Assembly (NCBI GenBank): GCA_018823835.1
Contig: JAHJHT010000002.1
Coordinates: 1,674,001-1,738,000, forward strand
Reading direction: 5' to 3'
Source of the DNA: Alphaproteobacteria bacterium
GTDB lineage: Bacteria; Pseudomonadota; Alphaproteobacteria; Rhizobiales; Rhizobiaceae
DNA: 64,000 nucleotides
The position numbers and the translations under genes were made by a program. A model generated the notes under the pieces. That model made no database searches, had not been told where the DNA came from, and saw only the letters and a program-made list of their open reading frames with translations. Below, one piece after another: positions 43,452 through 51,914 of this stretch (the stretch's first letter is position 1; each line of letters begins with the position of its first letter).

Positions 43452-43476
43452 GGAACAAGTTACAGGGGGCCACGTT
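43452..43476 (+). promoter_or_regulatory. EcfG-type promoter of the PRC-barrel gene
   Basis: The plus strand reads GGAAC-N16-CGTT exactly, about 100 bp before the PRC-barrel ATG. Confidence 0.75.
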
Positions 43477-43577
43477 GTTGGAGCGTGAAGTCGCGCCGGA
43501 CCTTTCCTTCGAGAGACGGGTCCAGCGCGACAGTGCAATGAGACCATTTCTGAAACCATGCACAGGGAGACAATATC

Positions 43578-44576
43578 ATGATCCGCAATCTGCTGGCTAC
43601 AACCGCACTTGCAACGCTCATTTCGACGGGCGCCTTCGCTCAGGAAGCCACGGCTCCGGCAGCGACCACCGAGCCTGCCCCGATGACGCAGGATGCCAAC
43701 CCGGCTATCGACGCAAACGCTCAGGTCGAGCGTGCCGACGGCCACCTCGCAAGCAACATTATCGGCGAGGAAGTTTACAACGGTACCGGTGACGACGCCG
43801 AGAACATCGGTGAAGTCAACGACATCGTCATCAGCGCCGACGGCAGCATCGAATCCGTCGTGATCGGCGTCGGCGGCTTCCTCGGCATCGGCGAAAAGGA
43901 CGTCGCCGTGGAATATTCGCAGCTCGACTGGGCAGAACGTGACGGCGACCGCTGGCTCGTTGCCCCGATGAGCAAGGAGCAGCTCGAGTCGCAGACGGCA
44001 TTCGACGCCAGCGCCTATGAGCCGGCCCCGGCCAATGTCGCCGTAAACACCACGGCGCAGGACGGCATGGCCCCGGCAACCGACCAGACCGCTGCGGCTC
44101 CGGCTGCCGATCCGGCAGTCCCGGCCACCGACCAGACGGCCCAGGCTCCGGCTTCTGATCCGGCAGTCCCCGCCACCGATCAGTCGGCACAGGCTCCGGC
44201 CACCGACAACACCGCGACCGCGGCCATCGATCGTTCGACCCTGAAGGAGATTCCCTCGGGCGAGATTCGTGCCGAGGAGATGGTGGGCACCACCGTTTAC
44301 GGCGCGAACGACGCCAATGTCGGCGAGATCGGCGACGTCATCCTGACCGCTGACGGCCAGGTCGACGCCTACATCATCGACGTAGGCGGTTTCCTCGGCA
44401 TCGGCGAGAAGGAAGTTGCCGTCGGCAGCGACAATCTCGCCTTCATGACCGACAAGGACGGCAACAAGTACCTCTACACGACCTTCACCGAGGAGCAGCT
44501 CGAAGCCGCTCCGGCCTATGATGAAGGCACCTATGCCGATACGCGCGACGACCAGCGCATGATCATGACCAAGTAA
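43578..44576 (+). CDS. Secreted protein with two PRC-barrel domains
   Basis: A 332-residue exported protein. The signal peptide (MIRNLLATTALATLISTGAFA) is followed by an Ala/Pro/Thr-rich stretch, a first PRC-barrel (about 50-125; NIGEVNDIVISADGSIESVV), a linker of three 16-residue repeats (167-214), and a second PRC-barrel (about 220-305; NVGEIGDVILTADGQVDAYI). PRC-barrels bind proteins or metals; in rhizobia such envelope proteins are strongly stress-induced. An EcfG promoter lies upstream and a terminator follows. Confidence 0.9.
   Translation: MIRNLLATTALATLISTGAFAQEATAPAATTEPAPMTQDANPAIDANAQVERADGHLASNIIGEEVYNGTGDDAENIGEVNDIVISADGSIESVVIGVGGFLGIGEKDVAVEYSQLDWAERDGDRWLVAPMSKEQLESQTAFDASAYEPAPANVAVNTTAQDGMAPATDQTAAAPAADPAVPATDQTAQAPASDPAVPATDQSAQAPATDNTATAAIDRSTLKEIPSGEIRAEEMVGTTVYGANDANVGEIGDVILTADGQVDAYIIDVGGFLGIGEKEVAVGSDNLAFMTDKDGNKYLYTTFTEEQLEAAPAYDEGTYADTRDDQRMIMTK
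44076..44219 (+). repeat. Three 48-bp tandem repeats in the PRC-barrel linker
   Basis: Units at 44076-44123, 44124-44171 and 44172-44219 encode ATDQTAAAPAADPAVP, ATDQTAQAPASDPAVP and ATDQSAQAPATDNTAT. The first two differ by only two residues; the third has diverged. This is a flexible spacer whose copy number may vary between strains. Confidence 0.8.
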
Positions 44577-44601
44577 GGTCACTGACATTCAGGCATTGAA
44601 G

Positions 44602-44634
44602 AACCCGCGCCGGAAACGGCGCGGGTTTTTCTTA
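44602..44634 (+). terminator. Rho-independent terminator of the PRC-barrel gene
   Basis: Stem AACCCGCGCCG with CGGCGCGGGTT around a GAAA tetraloop, then a T-rich run (TTTTTCTT). It ends directly at the stop codon of the convergent sulfatase gene. Confidence 0.93.
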
Positions 44635-46170
44635 TCCTGGGGGCAACGGGGCCACGTGACCCGACACACCGCGCTCGGTCAACTGCGACAGAGCGAGCGA
44701 CTGGTCGAGATGCCTGGCGCGCCAGTCGAGCAACCGCTCGGCCATGGCGAGACGCAGCGAAAGATAAGCGGCATCGCCGGCGAGATCATGCAGCTCGGCA
44801 GGATCTTCGGCGAGATCGAACAGAAGCGGCGGCAGCCCGCCGCCGAAATGCACATATTTGTGCCGCTCCGTCCTGACTACGGACAGGTTGCATTGCCGGG
44901 CCTCGAGGCCGAAATGCGCCTCGGCGTCACCGCTGTCCACGGAGCGGAAGTCGAACTCCCAATGAACCGCATCGCGCCATGACCCGGGTGGCGTACCCTG
45001 GAGGAAGGGCTTCAGCGACCTGCCGTCGAGATGCGCCGGCAAGGGTTGCTCCAGCAGGTCGAGAAGGGTCGGCATGATGTCGACCGCCTCGGTGAAATGC
45101 TCGACGCGCCTGCCCGCCGATGCCGTCTGTCGCGGATCGCGCAGGATCAGCGGAATGTGGTAGCTGCTGTCGAAATAGCCGCCCTTTCCGAGCATGTGGT
45201 GGTCGCCGAGCATCTCGGCATGGTCGGAGGTCAAGACGATGATCGTGTCATCCCAGCAGCCGGCCGCGTGCAACGCTTCCCAGATCCGGCCGAGCTGGGC
45301 ATCCACTTCCGACACCATGCCGTAGTAGATCGCCCGGATCTGGCGGATCGCAGCCTCGTCGAGGTCGCGCACGAGGCCTTCGAGCTCGGGCCGGAAGCTC
45401 GCTGCCGATTGCGTGCCGATGAGGTAGGCGAGAAGCGGGTGCGTGCCGGCCTCTTCCTGCCAGCTTTCCTGCCGCGCGATGGCGGGCACGCTGTCCGGGC
45501 GGTACATATGGTTGAAGGGTTCGGGAACGATGAAGGGCGGGTGAGGGCTGATGAAGGAAAGATGGGCGCACCAGGCGCCGTCCTGCTCTCCGAGCCAGCG
45601 GATGAAAGAGTCGGCGAGGTACGCCGACGGCGTCTCGTCACGCGAATAGACGGGCGGTGCATCCGAGACGCTGCCTGCCGGACCGCCGACCGGGCGGTGA
45701 ATGCCGGGGCTTCCGGCCGAGACATCAATACCGCGCGCGGCGAGCCAGGAGAGCCAGGGTTTCTGGTGTTCGGGCAGGAGCTGGCGCACCGAGAATCCCG
45801 GCAGGACGCCTTCATAGCTCTTGAGGTGCGGATCGCGCGGTGCGAGCCATCGCGGATCGGGCGCCACGTCGGTGTAGCCGAAGAGTGTCGGATCGTAACC
45901 ATTGCGGCGCAGGGCCAGCGCGATATTGTCGTGGCGCCGGTCGAGCGGCGTGCCATTTCGAACAACGCGATTGTTCATCTGGTAGAGGCTCGTATAGAGG
46001 CAGGCCCGCGCCGGCGCGCAGGGCGCTGCGCCCGCGTAATGGCGGGCAAAGATGACGCCTTCGCGCGCCAGCGCGTCGGCATTGGGCGTGAGGACCAGGG
46101 GATGACCGGCTGCCGACAGGCAGTCGCCCCGCCACTGGTCGCAGGTGATGAGGAGGATGTTGGGCGCCAT
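44632..46170 (-). CDS. Sulfatase / phosphonate monoester hydrolase-type enzyme
   Basis: A 512-residue alkaline-phosphatase-superfamily hydrolase. Metal ligands are in NILLITCDQWRGD and LTSDHAEMLGDHHMLGKGGY. The nucleophile motif CAPARACLYTSLYQM contains CxPxR, whose cysteine is turned to formylglycine in sulfatases and phosphonate monoester hydrolases. Length and the ISPHPPFIVPEPFNHMY segment favour the PMH/choline-sulfatase side of the family. No signal peptide, so cytoplasmic. The ATG at 46170 is chosen over much longer frames that cross the neighbouring gene. The substrate is open. Confidence 0.9.
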   Translation of the reverse strand: MAPNILLITCDQWRGDCLSAAGHPLVLTPNADALAREGVIFARHYAGAAPCAPARACLYTSLYQMNNRVVRNGTPLDRRHDNIALALRRNGYDPTLFGYTDVAPDPRWLAPRDPHLKSYEGVLPGFSVRQLLPEHQKPWLSWLAARGIDVSAGSPGIHRPVGGPAGSVSDAPPVYSRDETPSAYLADSFIRWLGEQDGAWCAHLSFISPHPPFIVPEPFNHMYRPDSVPAIARQESWQEEAGTHPLLAYLIGTQSAASFRPELEGLVRDLDEAAIRQIRAIYYGMVSEVDAQLGRIWEALHAAGCWDDTIIVLTSDHAEMLGDHHMLGKGGYFDSSYHIPLILRDPRQTASAGRRVEHFTEAVDIMPTLLDLLEQPLPAHLDGRSLKPFLQGTPPGSWRDAVHWEFDFRSVDSGDAEAHFGLEARQCNLSVVRTERHKYVHFGGGLPPLLFDLAEDPAELHDLAGDAAYLSLRLAMAERLLDWRARHLDQSLALSQLTERGVSGHVAPLPPG

Positions 46171-46377
46171 TCCTGCCGGTTTCCGAGGATCGCCCCATGG
46201 AACCGGATTTGACGGCCGTTGCAAGCGGCGGTTTGCGGTTGGGGATGGGGAAGGCCGGCGTCGTTCACCAATGATGAACAGTCCATTCTGATTGCGCGGG
46301 CTTTTGTTGACCATCGCATTGACCGACATATGACCCAAGCCAGCGCCCCAGCCGGCACAACCGAAAGGAGCACGACA

Positions 46378-47310
46378 ATGCTCGACCAGATCAAGGGTCT
46401 CCACCACGTCACGTCCATGGCTGCCGATGCGCGCCAGAACAATGACTTCTTCACACACAAGCTCGGCCTGCGCCGGGTCAAGAAGACCGTCAACTTCGAC
46501 GCGCCCGACGTCTACCATCTCTATTATGGCGACGAGGTCGGCACGCCGGGCTCCGTGATGACCTATTTCCCGTTTCCGAATATCGGCAAGGGCCGTCACG
46601 GCGCCGGCGAAGTCGGGACCACGGCCTATGCCGTGCCGAAAGGGACGCTGCCGTTCTGGACGCAGCGCCTGACCGAGCAGGGCGTCACCGGGCTGAAGCA
46701 GGAGACCAGCTTCGGCGAGAACCGGTTGGCCTTCGACGGACCCGACGGCGACAGTTTCGCGCTCGTCGAGGCGAAGGCCGACGGGCGCCCGGCATGGACC
46801 AGAGGCGGCGTCGCCAATGACGAGGCGATCCGCGGCTTCCACTCCGCGTCGCTGCGGCTGAAGGACGGCAGCGCGACCGAGGAGCTCCTGAAGTTCATGG
46901 GCTACGAGGAAGTCGATGCCGCCGGCAATGTGCGGCGGCTGGCAGTGAAGAACGGCAACGGCGCCGACATCATCGACATCGAGAGCGTGCCGGGCGCGGC
47001 ATTCGCCGACCTCGGCGCCGGGTCGGTGCATCACATCGCCTTTGCCGTCGAGAACCGCGCCAAGCAGCTCGAGGTGCGCAAGGCCCTGCTCGACACGGGC
47101 TACCAGGTGACCCCGGTGATCGACCGCGACTATTTCTGGGCGATCTACTTCCGCACCCCGGGCGGCGTGCTGTTCGAGGTGGCGACCAACGAGCCCGGCT
47201 TCGACCGGGACGAGGATACCGCGCATCTGGGCGAAGCGCTGAAGCTGCCATCCCAGCACGCGCATCTGCGCGAGTACCTGGAAAAGCACCTGCAGCCGCT
47301 CGGCGCGTAA
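46378..47310 (+). CDS. VOC-family ring-cleaving dioxygenase (MhqO-like)
   Basis: A 310-residue protein with two vicinal-oxygen-chelate modules. Metal ligands are the histidines in GLHHVTSMAAD and SVHHIAFAVENR and the glutamate in GGVLFEVATNEPGF. The family includes hydroquinone-type extradiol dioxygenases and MhqO of the quinone-resistance operon. AAAGGAG eight bases upstream fixes the ATG. It is followed ten bases later by a carboxylesterase-like gene (MhqD-like), as in mhqNOD of Bacillus, supporting a role in aromatic or quinone detoxification. Confidence 0.88.
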   Translation: MLDQIKGLHHVTSMAADARQNNDFFTHKLGLRRVKKTVNFDAPDVYHLYYGDEVGTPGSVMTYFPFPNIGKGRHGAGEVGTTAYAVPKGTLPFWTQRLTEQGVTGLKQETSFGENRLAFDGPDGDSFALVEAKADGRPAWTRGGVANDEAIRGFHSASLRLKDGSATEELLKFMGYEEVDAAGNVRRLAVKNGNGADIIDIESVPGAAFADLGAGSVHHIAFAVENRAKQLEVRKALLDTGYQVTPVIDRDYFWAIYFRTPGGVLFEVATNEPGFDRDEDTAHLGEALKLPSQHAHLREYLEKHLQPLGA

Positions 47311-47320
47311 GGAGGACGTG

Positions 47321-47941
47321 ATGTCCACGCAGTCCTATGTCCACAAGGTGCTGCCCGGTTCGCCGGGCGGCGCGCTGCTCTTCGCCTTCCACGGCACCGG
47401 CGGCGACGAGAACCAGCTCCTGGCCCTCGGGCGCGACCTGATGCCCGACGCGACCATCGTCGCGCCGCGCGGCGACGTCTCGGAATTCGGCGCCGCGCGC
47501 TTCTTCCGGCGCACGGGCGAGGGGGTCTACGACATGGCCGACCTTGCCCGCGGCACCGAAAAGATGGCGGCCTTCGTCAGGGCGCATATGGCGGCAGGCA
47601 AGCCGTCGCGCGTGCTGGGGATCGGCTATTCGAACGGGGCGAACATCCTCGCCTCGACCGTTTTCCTGGACCCGGCACTCTTCGACGCGGCGGCGCTGAT
47701 GCATCCGCTCATTCCCTTCGATCCGGCGGTCAATGGCGACCTCAAGGGACGGCGGGTGCTGATCACGGCCGGGCGCCGGGATCCGATCTGTCCGCCCGAC
47801 CTGACGGCGCGGCTCGAGGCCAGCCTGCTGGCCAGGGGCGCCGATGCGGCAACGGTCTGGCACGATGGCGGCCACGAGCTGCGGCCAAACGAAATCGACG
47901 CGGCCAGGGCCTTCCTGCAGCCGGCAACAGCGGGAGCCTGA
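47321..47941 (+). CDS. Alpha/beta hydrolase, carboxylesterase/phospholipase (MhqD-like)
   Basis: A 206-residue serine hydrolase. The nucleophile is the serine of GIGYSNGANIL; the acid and base are probably in ITAGRRDPICPPD and VWHDGGHELRP. HGTGGDENQLLALG is the oxyanion region. The family covers small carboxylesterases and the MhqD hydrolase. GGAGGACGTG directly precedes the ATG. It is coupled to the dioxygenase gene before it and the acetyltransferase gene after it. Confidence 0.88.
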   Translation: MSTQSYVHKVLPGSPGGALLFAFHGTGGDENQLLALGRDLMPDATIVAPRGDVSEFGAARFFRRTGEGVYDMADLARGTEKMAAFVRAHMAAGKPSRVLGIGYSNGANILASTVFLDPALFDAAALMHPLIPFDPAVNGDLKGRRVLITAGRRDPICPPDLTARLEASLLARGADAATVWHDGGHELRPNEIDAARAFLQPATAGA

Positions 47942-47942
47942 C

Positions 47943-48242
47943 ATGACTGACCAGACAGCGGAGATCGTGCTCGAGGACAAGGGCTCGAAGGGGCGCTATT
48001 TCCTGCGATCGCCACAGGGCGACGAAGCCGAGATGACCTTCACCAAGATCGGCGAGCACCAGATCATCATCGACCATACCGAGGTGCCGGATGCCTTTCG
48101 CGGCCAGGGCGCCGGCTTGCGGCTGGTGACGCGCGCCGTCGAGGATGCCCGGGCGGCCGGCAAGAAGATCATCCCGCTCTGCCCGTTCGCCAACGCGCAG
48201 TTCCGCCGTCACCCGGAATGGGCCGACGTGCTGAAGGGCTGA
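47943..48242 (+). CDS. Small GNAT-family N-acetyltransferase (YjdJ type)
   Basis: A 99-residue protein of the short GNAT group (COG2388). DHTEVPDAFRGQGAGLRLVT carries the acetyl-CoA-binding pattern and KIIPLCPFANAQFRRHPEW is the conserved C-terminal motif. Its acceptor substrate is unknown. It starts one base after the hydrolase stop codon, so the three genes from 46378 form one operon. Confidence 0.88.
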   Translation: MTDQTAEIVLEDKGSKGRYFLRSPQGDEAEMTFTKIGEHQIIIDHTEVPDAFRGQGAGLRLVTRAVEDARAAGKKIIPLCPFANAQFRRHPEWADVLKG

Positions 48243-48272
48243 GGCCGGCGCAAGGACAGCACCGCGTGACGG

Positions 48273-50369
48273 TCACGCGGCGCCGTCGGCCAGCGCGACC
48301 TGGTCGTTGATGGAGGTCAGCACGCTCCTGACATCGAGCGTGCTGAAGGGTTTCTCGAGGATCAGGGGCCGCTCGTCGGCCGCCAGGGCGCCGATGTCGT
48401 TGCGGGCGCCGATCATGTCGCCGGTGACCAGCACGAAGCGGCGCGACAGGTCGGGCCGCAGCGCGCAGAACTCGCGATAGACCCGCAGCCCGTTGGCCTC
48501 GGGCATGCGCAGGTCGCAAAACACGATGTCGGGGTCGAAGTCGGCAGTCGCCTCCTCGGCGGTCGTCCAGGCGGTGAGGATGCGCGCCTTGACGCCCATC
48601 AGTTCGAGAATGTCGGCGAGCGAGCCGGCGACATCGGGTTCGTCGTCGATGATGAGCGCGTGGCGAAGGCCGCTGGAGCGCGTTTCCTGCGCCAGGGCCG
48701 CGGTGCGCGACCCGGCAAAGGCCGGCAGCTCCACGACAAAGCGCGCGCCGTGCGGCAACACCTCCTCGAAGCGGATGCGTCCCTTGTGGCGCTCGACGAT
48801 CGACTTGGAGATCGACAGGCCGATGCCCGTTCCGACGCCCACCGGCTTGGTGGTGAAATAGGATTCGAAGATGCGGTGGCGGATCTGCAGCGGGATGCCC
48901 GGGCCGGTGTCCTCGACCGAAAAGCCGACGATCGCCTCGCTCAGCCTGAAGGTCTTGACCGTGATGCGGCGCTCGCCATTGGCGGCGGCAAGCGCGTGCT
49001 GGCTGTTGATGAGGAAGTTCGCCGCCACCTGGGTGATGTGATCGGCATCGGCCAGCACCGGCAGCGCCTCGGCCGCGAAGACCGCATCGAGGCTGATGCC
49101 GGTCGAACGGGTGCCGTAGGCGGTGACCTCGAGGGCGGCGCGCACGGCATTGTTGAGGTCGGTCTCGTCGGGCACCGTCGGGTGGATGCGGACCATGCCG
49201 AGGAAGCTCTTGACGATGCGGCCGCAGCGCTCGGCCGCGGCGCGTACCTTCTCCGCGCGCAGCTTGGTCGGCGCATCGGGCGCGAATTCGTGCAGCAGGG
49301 TCGATTGGGCGACCACAACGGCAAGCGGGTTGTTGAGCTCGTGCGAGACGCCGGCCAGCAGCGAGCCCATCGCCGCCATCTTCTCGTTCTGGTGCAGCTT
49401 CTCGCGCTGGCGGTTGATCTCGGCCTCGGCCCGCCGCTGCTCGCGCAGATCGCGGATCGAGCCGAAAAACAGGCGCCGGTCGGCGACCTTCATTTCGGTC
49501 GCTGTCAGCTCGATCGGGAAGATCTCGCCATCGGCGTTCTGGGTGATCGTTTCCATGCGCTGGCCGATCATCGGCGCGCCGCGACCGGCCATGTAGTCGG
49601 CGCCGGTGGCATATCCCTTGCGGTAGAAATGCGGCACCACCGTATGCAGCAGGTCCTTGCCGAGGATGGCGCTGCGCTTGAAGCCGAAGATGCGCTCGGC
49701 CGCCGGGTTGAACTCGATGATGCTGCCGGTCTCGTCGATGACGATGATGGCGTCGAGCGACGCCTGCAGCATGGTCTGGCGGATGATCTCGCTGACATGG
49801 GCGTCGGAGAGCGAGCGCTCGACCGCATTGCCGATCGCCATGGCGACGATCTCGACGGCGGCTTTCTCGTCATTGGACCATTCGCGCTCGACAAGACAGT
49901 CGTTGATCGCGATCGTGCCCCACAGATGGCCATGCGCGAAGATGGTGACCGAGAGGAACGACTTGATCTTCTGCTTCTCGAAATCGGCGCGCAGGAAGCC
50001 GTCGATGTCGCGCGTGCATCCGGCAAACATCTTGCCCTGGCGCAGTTCCTCGGCCAGCCTTTCAAGCAACGGGTCCGAGTTGATGATCGACTGGATGATG
50101 GTGGTCGGAGGCCCGGCCGGACCGACGATCTCGTCGTCAACCCAATAGGCCTGAACTGACTGCACAAGACCCTGGCCGGGAAGGTCGCGCAGCCTGAAGA
50201 GGATCGCCCGGTGCCCGCCGAGCGAACGAGCCAGCATCTCGAGCGAATCCCCGATCACCTGCTGCCAGTCGGAGGTCTCGCACAGGGTGCGGACGATACG
50301 CGCGGTTGCAACCGAAGCGCTGGGCTCGGCGATTCCCGGGTCGAGACTCGGAGGCAGGTTTTCCATCAT
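48273..50369 (-). CDS. Hybrid sensor histidine kinase (GAF-PAS-HisKA-HATPase-receiver)
   Basis: A 698-residue soluble kinase. GAF domain about 20-180 (HRAILFRLRDL, TIAINDCLVEREWSNDEKAA), PAS about 190-320 (ASLDAIIVIDETGSIIEFNP), HisKA with phospho-histidine GVSHELNNPLAVVVAQS, HATPase with GTGIGLSISKSIVERHKG, and a C-terminal receiver (HALIIDDEPDVAGSL, DIVFCDLRMPEA, ILEKPFS). The receiver keeps its aspartate. It lies just downstream of an OmpR-type regulator in the same direction, a likely partner. The signal is not evident. Confidence 0.92.
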   Translation of the reverse strand: MMENLPPSLDPGIAEPSASVATARIVRTLCETSDWQQVIGDSLEMLARSLGGHRAILFRLRDLPGQGLVQSVQAYWVDDEIVGPAGPPTTIIQSIINSDPLLERLAEELRQGKMFAGCTRDIDGFLRADFEKQKIKSFLSVTIFAHGHLWGTIAINDCLVEREWSNDEKAAVEIVAMAIGNAVERSLSDAHVSEIIRQTMLQASLDAIIVIDETGSIIEFNPAAERIFGFKRSAILGKDLLHTVVPHFYRKGYATGADYMAGRGAPMIGQRMETITQNADGEIFPIELTATEMKVADRRLFFGSIRDLREQRRAEAEINRQREKLHQNEKMAAMGSLLAGVSHELNNPLAVVVAQSTLLHEFAPDAPTKLRAEKVRAAAERCGRIVKSFLGMVRIHPTVPDETDLNNAVRAALEVTAYGTRSTGISLDAVFAAEALPVLADADHITQVAANFLINSQHALAAANGERRITVKTFRLSEAIVGFSVEDTGPGIPLQIRHRIFESYFTTKPVGVGTGIGLSISKSIVERHKGRIRFEEVLPHGARFVVELPAFAGSRTAALAQETRSSGLRHALIIDDEPDVAGSLADILELMGVKARILTAWTTAEEATADFDPDIVFCDLRMPEANGLRVYREFCALRPDLSRRFVLVTGDMIGARNDIGALAADERPLILEKPFSTLDVRSVLTSINDQVALADGAA

Positions 50370-50393
50370 GGCCGTGACAGCGCGTTCCGGCCG

Positions 50394-51134
50394 CTAGTGA
50401 CCGTCGAGCGGAAGCGAGAAGATATAGCCTTCTCCGCGCACGGTCCGCAGGAACTTCGGGTTTGCCGGATCCTCTTCGATCTTCTTGCGCAGGCGCATGA
50501 TGCGGATGTCGACTGCCCGCGAGGATTCGGGATCCTCATTGAAGCCGATCGCGTCGGAAATCGCGGCGCGGCTGAGCAGGCGGTTCGAGCGTGTCAGGAA
50601 GACCTCCAACACGTCGAATTCGCTCTTGGCCAGCTCTAGGATGGCGCCGCCTCTTCCGACGACCATGCGACCGTCGAGATCGGCCTTGAAATCGCCGAAG
50701 GAAACGACCCTGCGCTTCCCGTCACCGGTTCCGTTGCTTGCCGGCAGGGCCGCCGTCTGGGGCGGCACCCGCCGCAATACGCTGCGCACCCGGGCCAGCA
50801 GCTCACGCAATTCATAGGGCTTGACCACGTAATCGTCTGCGCCAAGCTCGAGTCCGACGATGCGGTCGATCGGCGAACCGGCCGCGGTTGCATAGATCAG
50901 ACCGACCTGCATCTGGCTGCGCAGCCAGCGGCCCAGGGACAGGCCATCCTCGCCCGGCATGGCGATGTCGAGGATGGCAAGGTCGAAGGTCTCGGTCTCG
51001 ACGAGGCAGCGCATGGCGGCGGCGCTTTCCGCGGTCATGACGATATAGCCGTTGGCGCCGAGATACTCGGCGACCGCGTCCCGAAGGTCGGGTTCGTCCT
51101 CAACGATCACGATCCGGCTGGGCAGTGTAATCAT
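50394..51134 (-). CDS. OmpR-family response regulator
   Basis: A regulator of about 246 residues. The receiver keeps all key residues: IVIVEDEPDLRDAV, phospho-acceptor in LAILDIAMPGEDG and lysine DDYVVKPYELREL. The winged-helix output domain includes ILELAKSEFDVLEVFLTRSN, RAVDIRIMRLRKKIE and TVRGEGYIFSLP. The start may be the ATG at 51134 or that at 51173; ribosome sites are imperfect for both. It is 24 bp ahead of the hybrid kinase and divergent from the unusual regulator at 51214, sharing a short promoter region. Confidence 0.92.
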   Translation of the reverse strand: MITLPSRIVIVEDEPDLRDAVAEYLGANGYIVMTAESAAAMRCLVETETFDLAILDIAMPGEDGLSLGRWLRSQMQVGLIYATAAGSPIDRIVGLELGADDYVVKPYELRELLARVRSVLRRVPPQTAALPASNGTGDGKRRVVSFGDFKADLDGRMVVGRGGAILELAKSEFDVLEVFLTRSNRLLSRAAISDAIGFNEDPESSRAVDIRIMRLRKKIEEDPANPKFLRTVRGEGYIFSLPLDGH

Positions 51135-51213
51135 GCCTCCGCTATCGGAAGAAAGTAGATTGGGTATAAACATCGTGTCCAGCCTTGATTTGGCAAAGGG
51201 GAGACTGCGGTTC

Positions 51214-51900
51214 ATGGGTGCAAGACCGGTCGTTGCGCTGGTGTGCATGGCGCAGGACGACAGCCGGGATTTTGCCGACTATCTCGAGCGGCGCGGCTAC
51301 GACGTCCGCGTCGTGGCCGAGGAGTGGATGCTCGAGTCCGTGTTCTCGTCGGTCGAGACGGATGTCATGGTGGTCGGCGAGAAGCTGCCCGCAAGCGCCG
51401 GGCTCGACCTGTTGCGCCGTCACGCCGGCGGCGATGGCCCGAGCTTCGTCATGCTTTCCAGCAAGGCCGACCTCATCGACAGGGTACTGGCTCTCGAACT
51501 GGGGGCTGCCGACATCGTCACCGCGCCGGTGAACTGGCGCGAACTCGCCGCCAGGATCGCCGGCATCGCCGCGAGACGCGGCAAGAGCCGGGGCGAACTG
51601 ATGGCGTTCGAGAATACCACCGTCGACCTCAAAGCCGCGCTCGTCATGCACAGGTCGGGTGAGGAGGAGCAGCTGTCTCCCGGCCAGGTCGCGCTGCTGC
51701 GCCTGTTCCTTGCCAACCCGCGCAAAGTGCTGTCGCGCGACGACATCATGGCGGCGGCTCCCGCCGAAAGTGTCGAGGCGTTCGACCGGTCGATCGATTC
51801 CCGGATCGTGCGGCTGCGGCGCAAGCTCGATACCGAAAGCATCACGACCATCCGCGGCTCCGGCTATCGGTTCGATCCTCCCTCCCCCAGGCAGCGTTGA
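51214..51900 (+). CDS. Atypical OmpR-type regulator with pseudo-receiver domain
   Basis: A 228-residue two-domain protein. The C-terminal winged helix is normal (LSPGQVALLRLFLANPRKVL, SRIVRLRRKLDTESITTIRG, SGYRFDPP). The N-terminal receiver-like domain keeps the fold (DYLERRGYDVRVVAEEW, GLDLLRRHAG, LELGAADIV), but the phospho-acceptor position is glycine (MVVGEKLPAS instead of xLxDxxLP), and the conserved lysine is replaced (IVTAPVN instead of VxKPxx). It therefore probably acts without phosphorylation. GGGGAG precedes the ATG. It is divergent from the canonical regulator and may dimerise or compete with it. Confidence 0.85.
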   Translation: MGARPVVALVCMAQDDSRDFADYLERRGYDVRVVAEEWMLESVFSSVETDVMVVGEKLPASAGLDLLRRHAGGDGPSFVMLSSKADLIDRVLALELGAADIVTAPVNWRELAARIAGIAARRGKSRGELMAFENTTVDLKAALVMHRSGEEEQLSPGQVALLRLFLANPRKVLSRDDIMAAAPAESVEAFDRSIDSRIVRLRRKLDTESITTIRGSGYRFDPPSPRQR

Positions 51901-51914
51901 CCCTAGCACGGCAG

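Noticed and set aside
43287-43577. Possible extra small gene between the lipid kinase and PRC-barrel genes
   Set aside because: The interval is explained by two opposite EcfG promoters and leaders; frames here carry no protein-like features.
46171-47328. N-terminal extension of the sulfatase reading frame to almost 900 codons
   Set aside because: The extension lies antisense to the dioxygenase gene, and a normal sulfatase start (MAPNILLITCDQWRGD) occurs at 46170.
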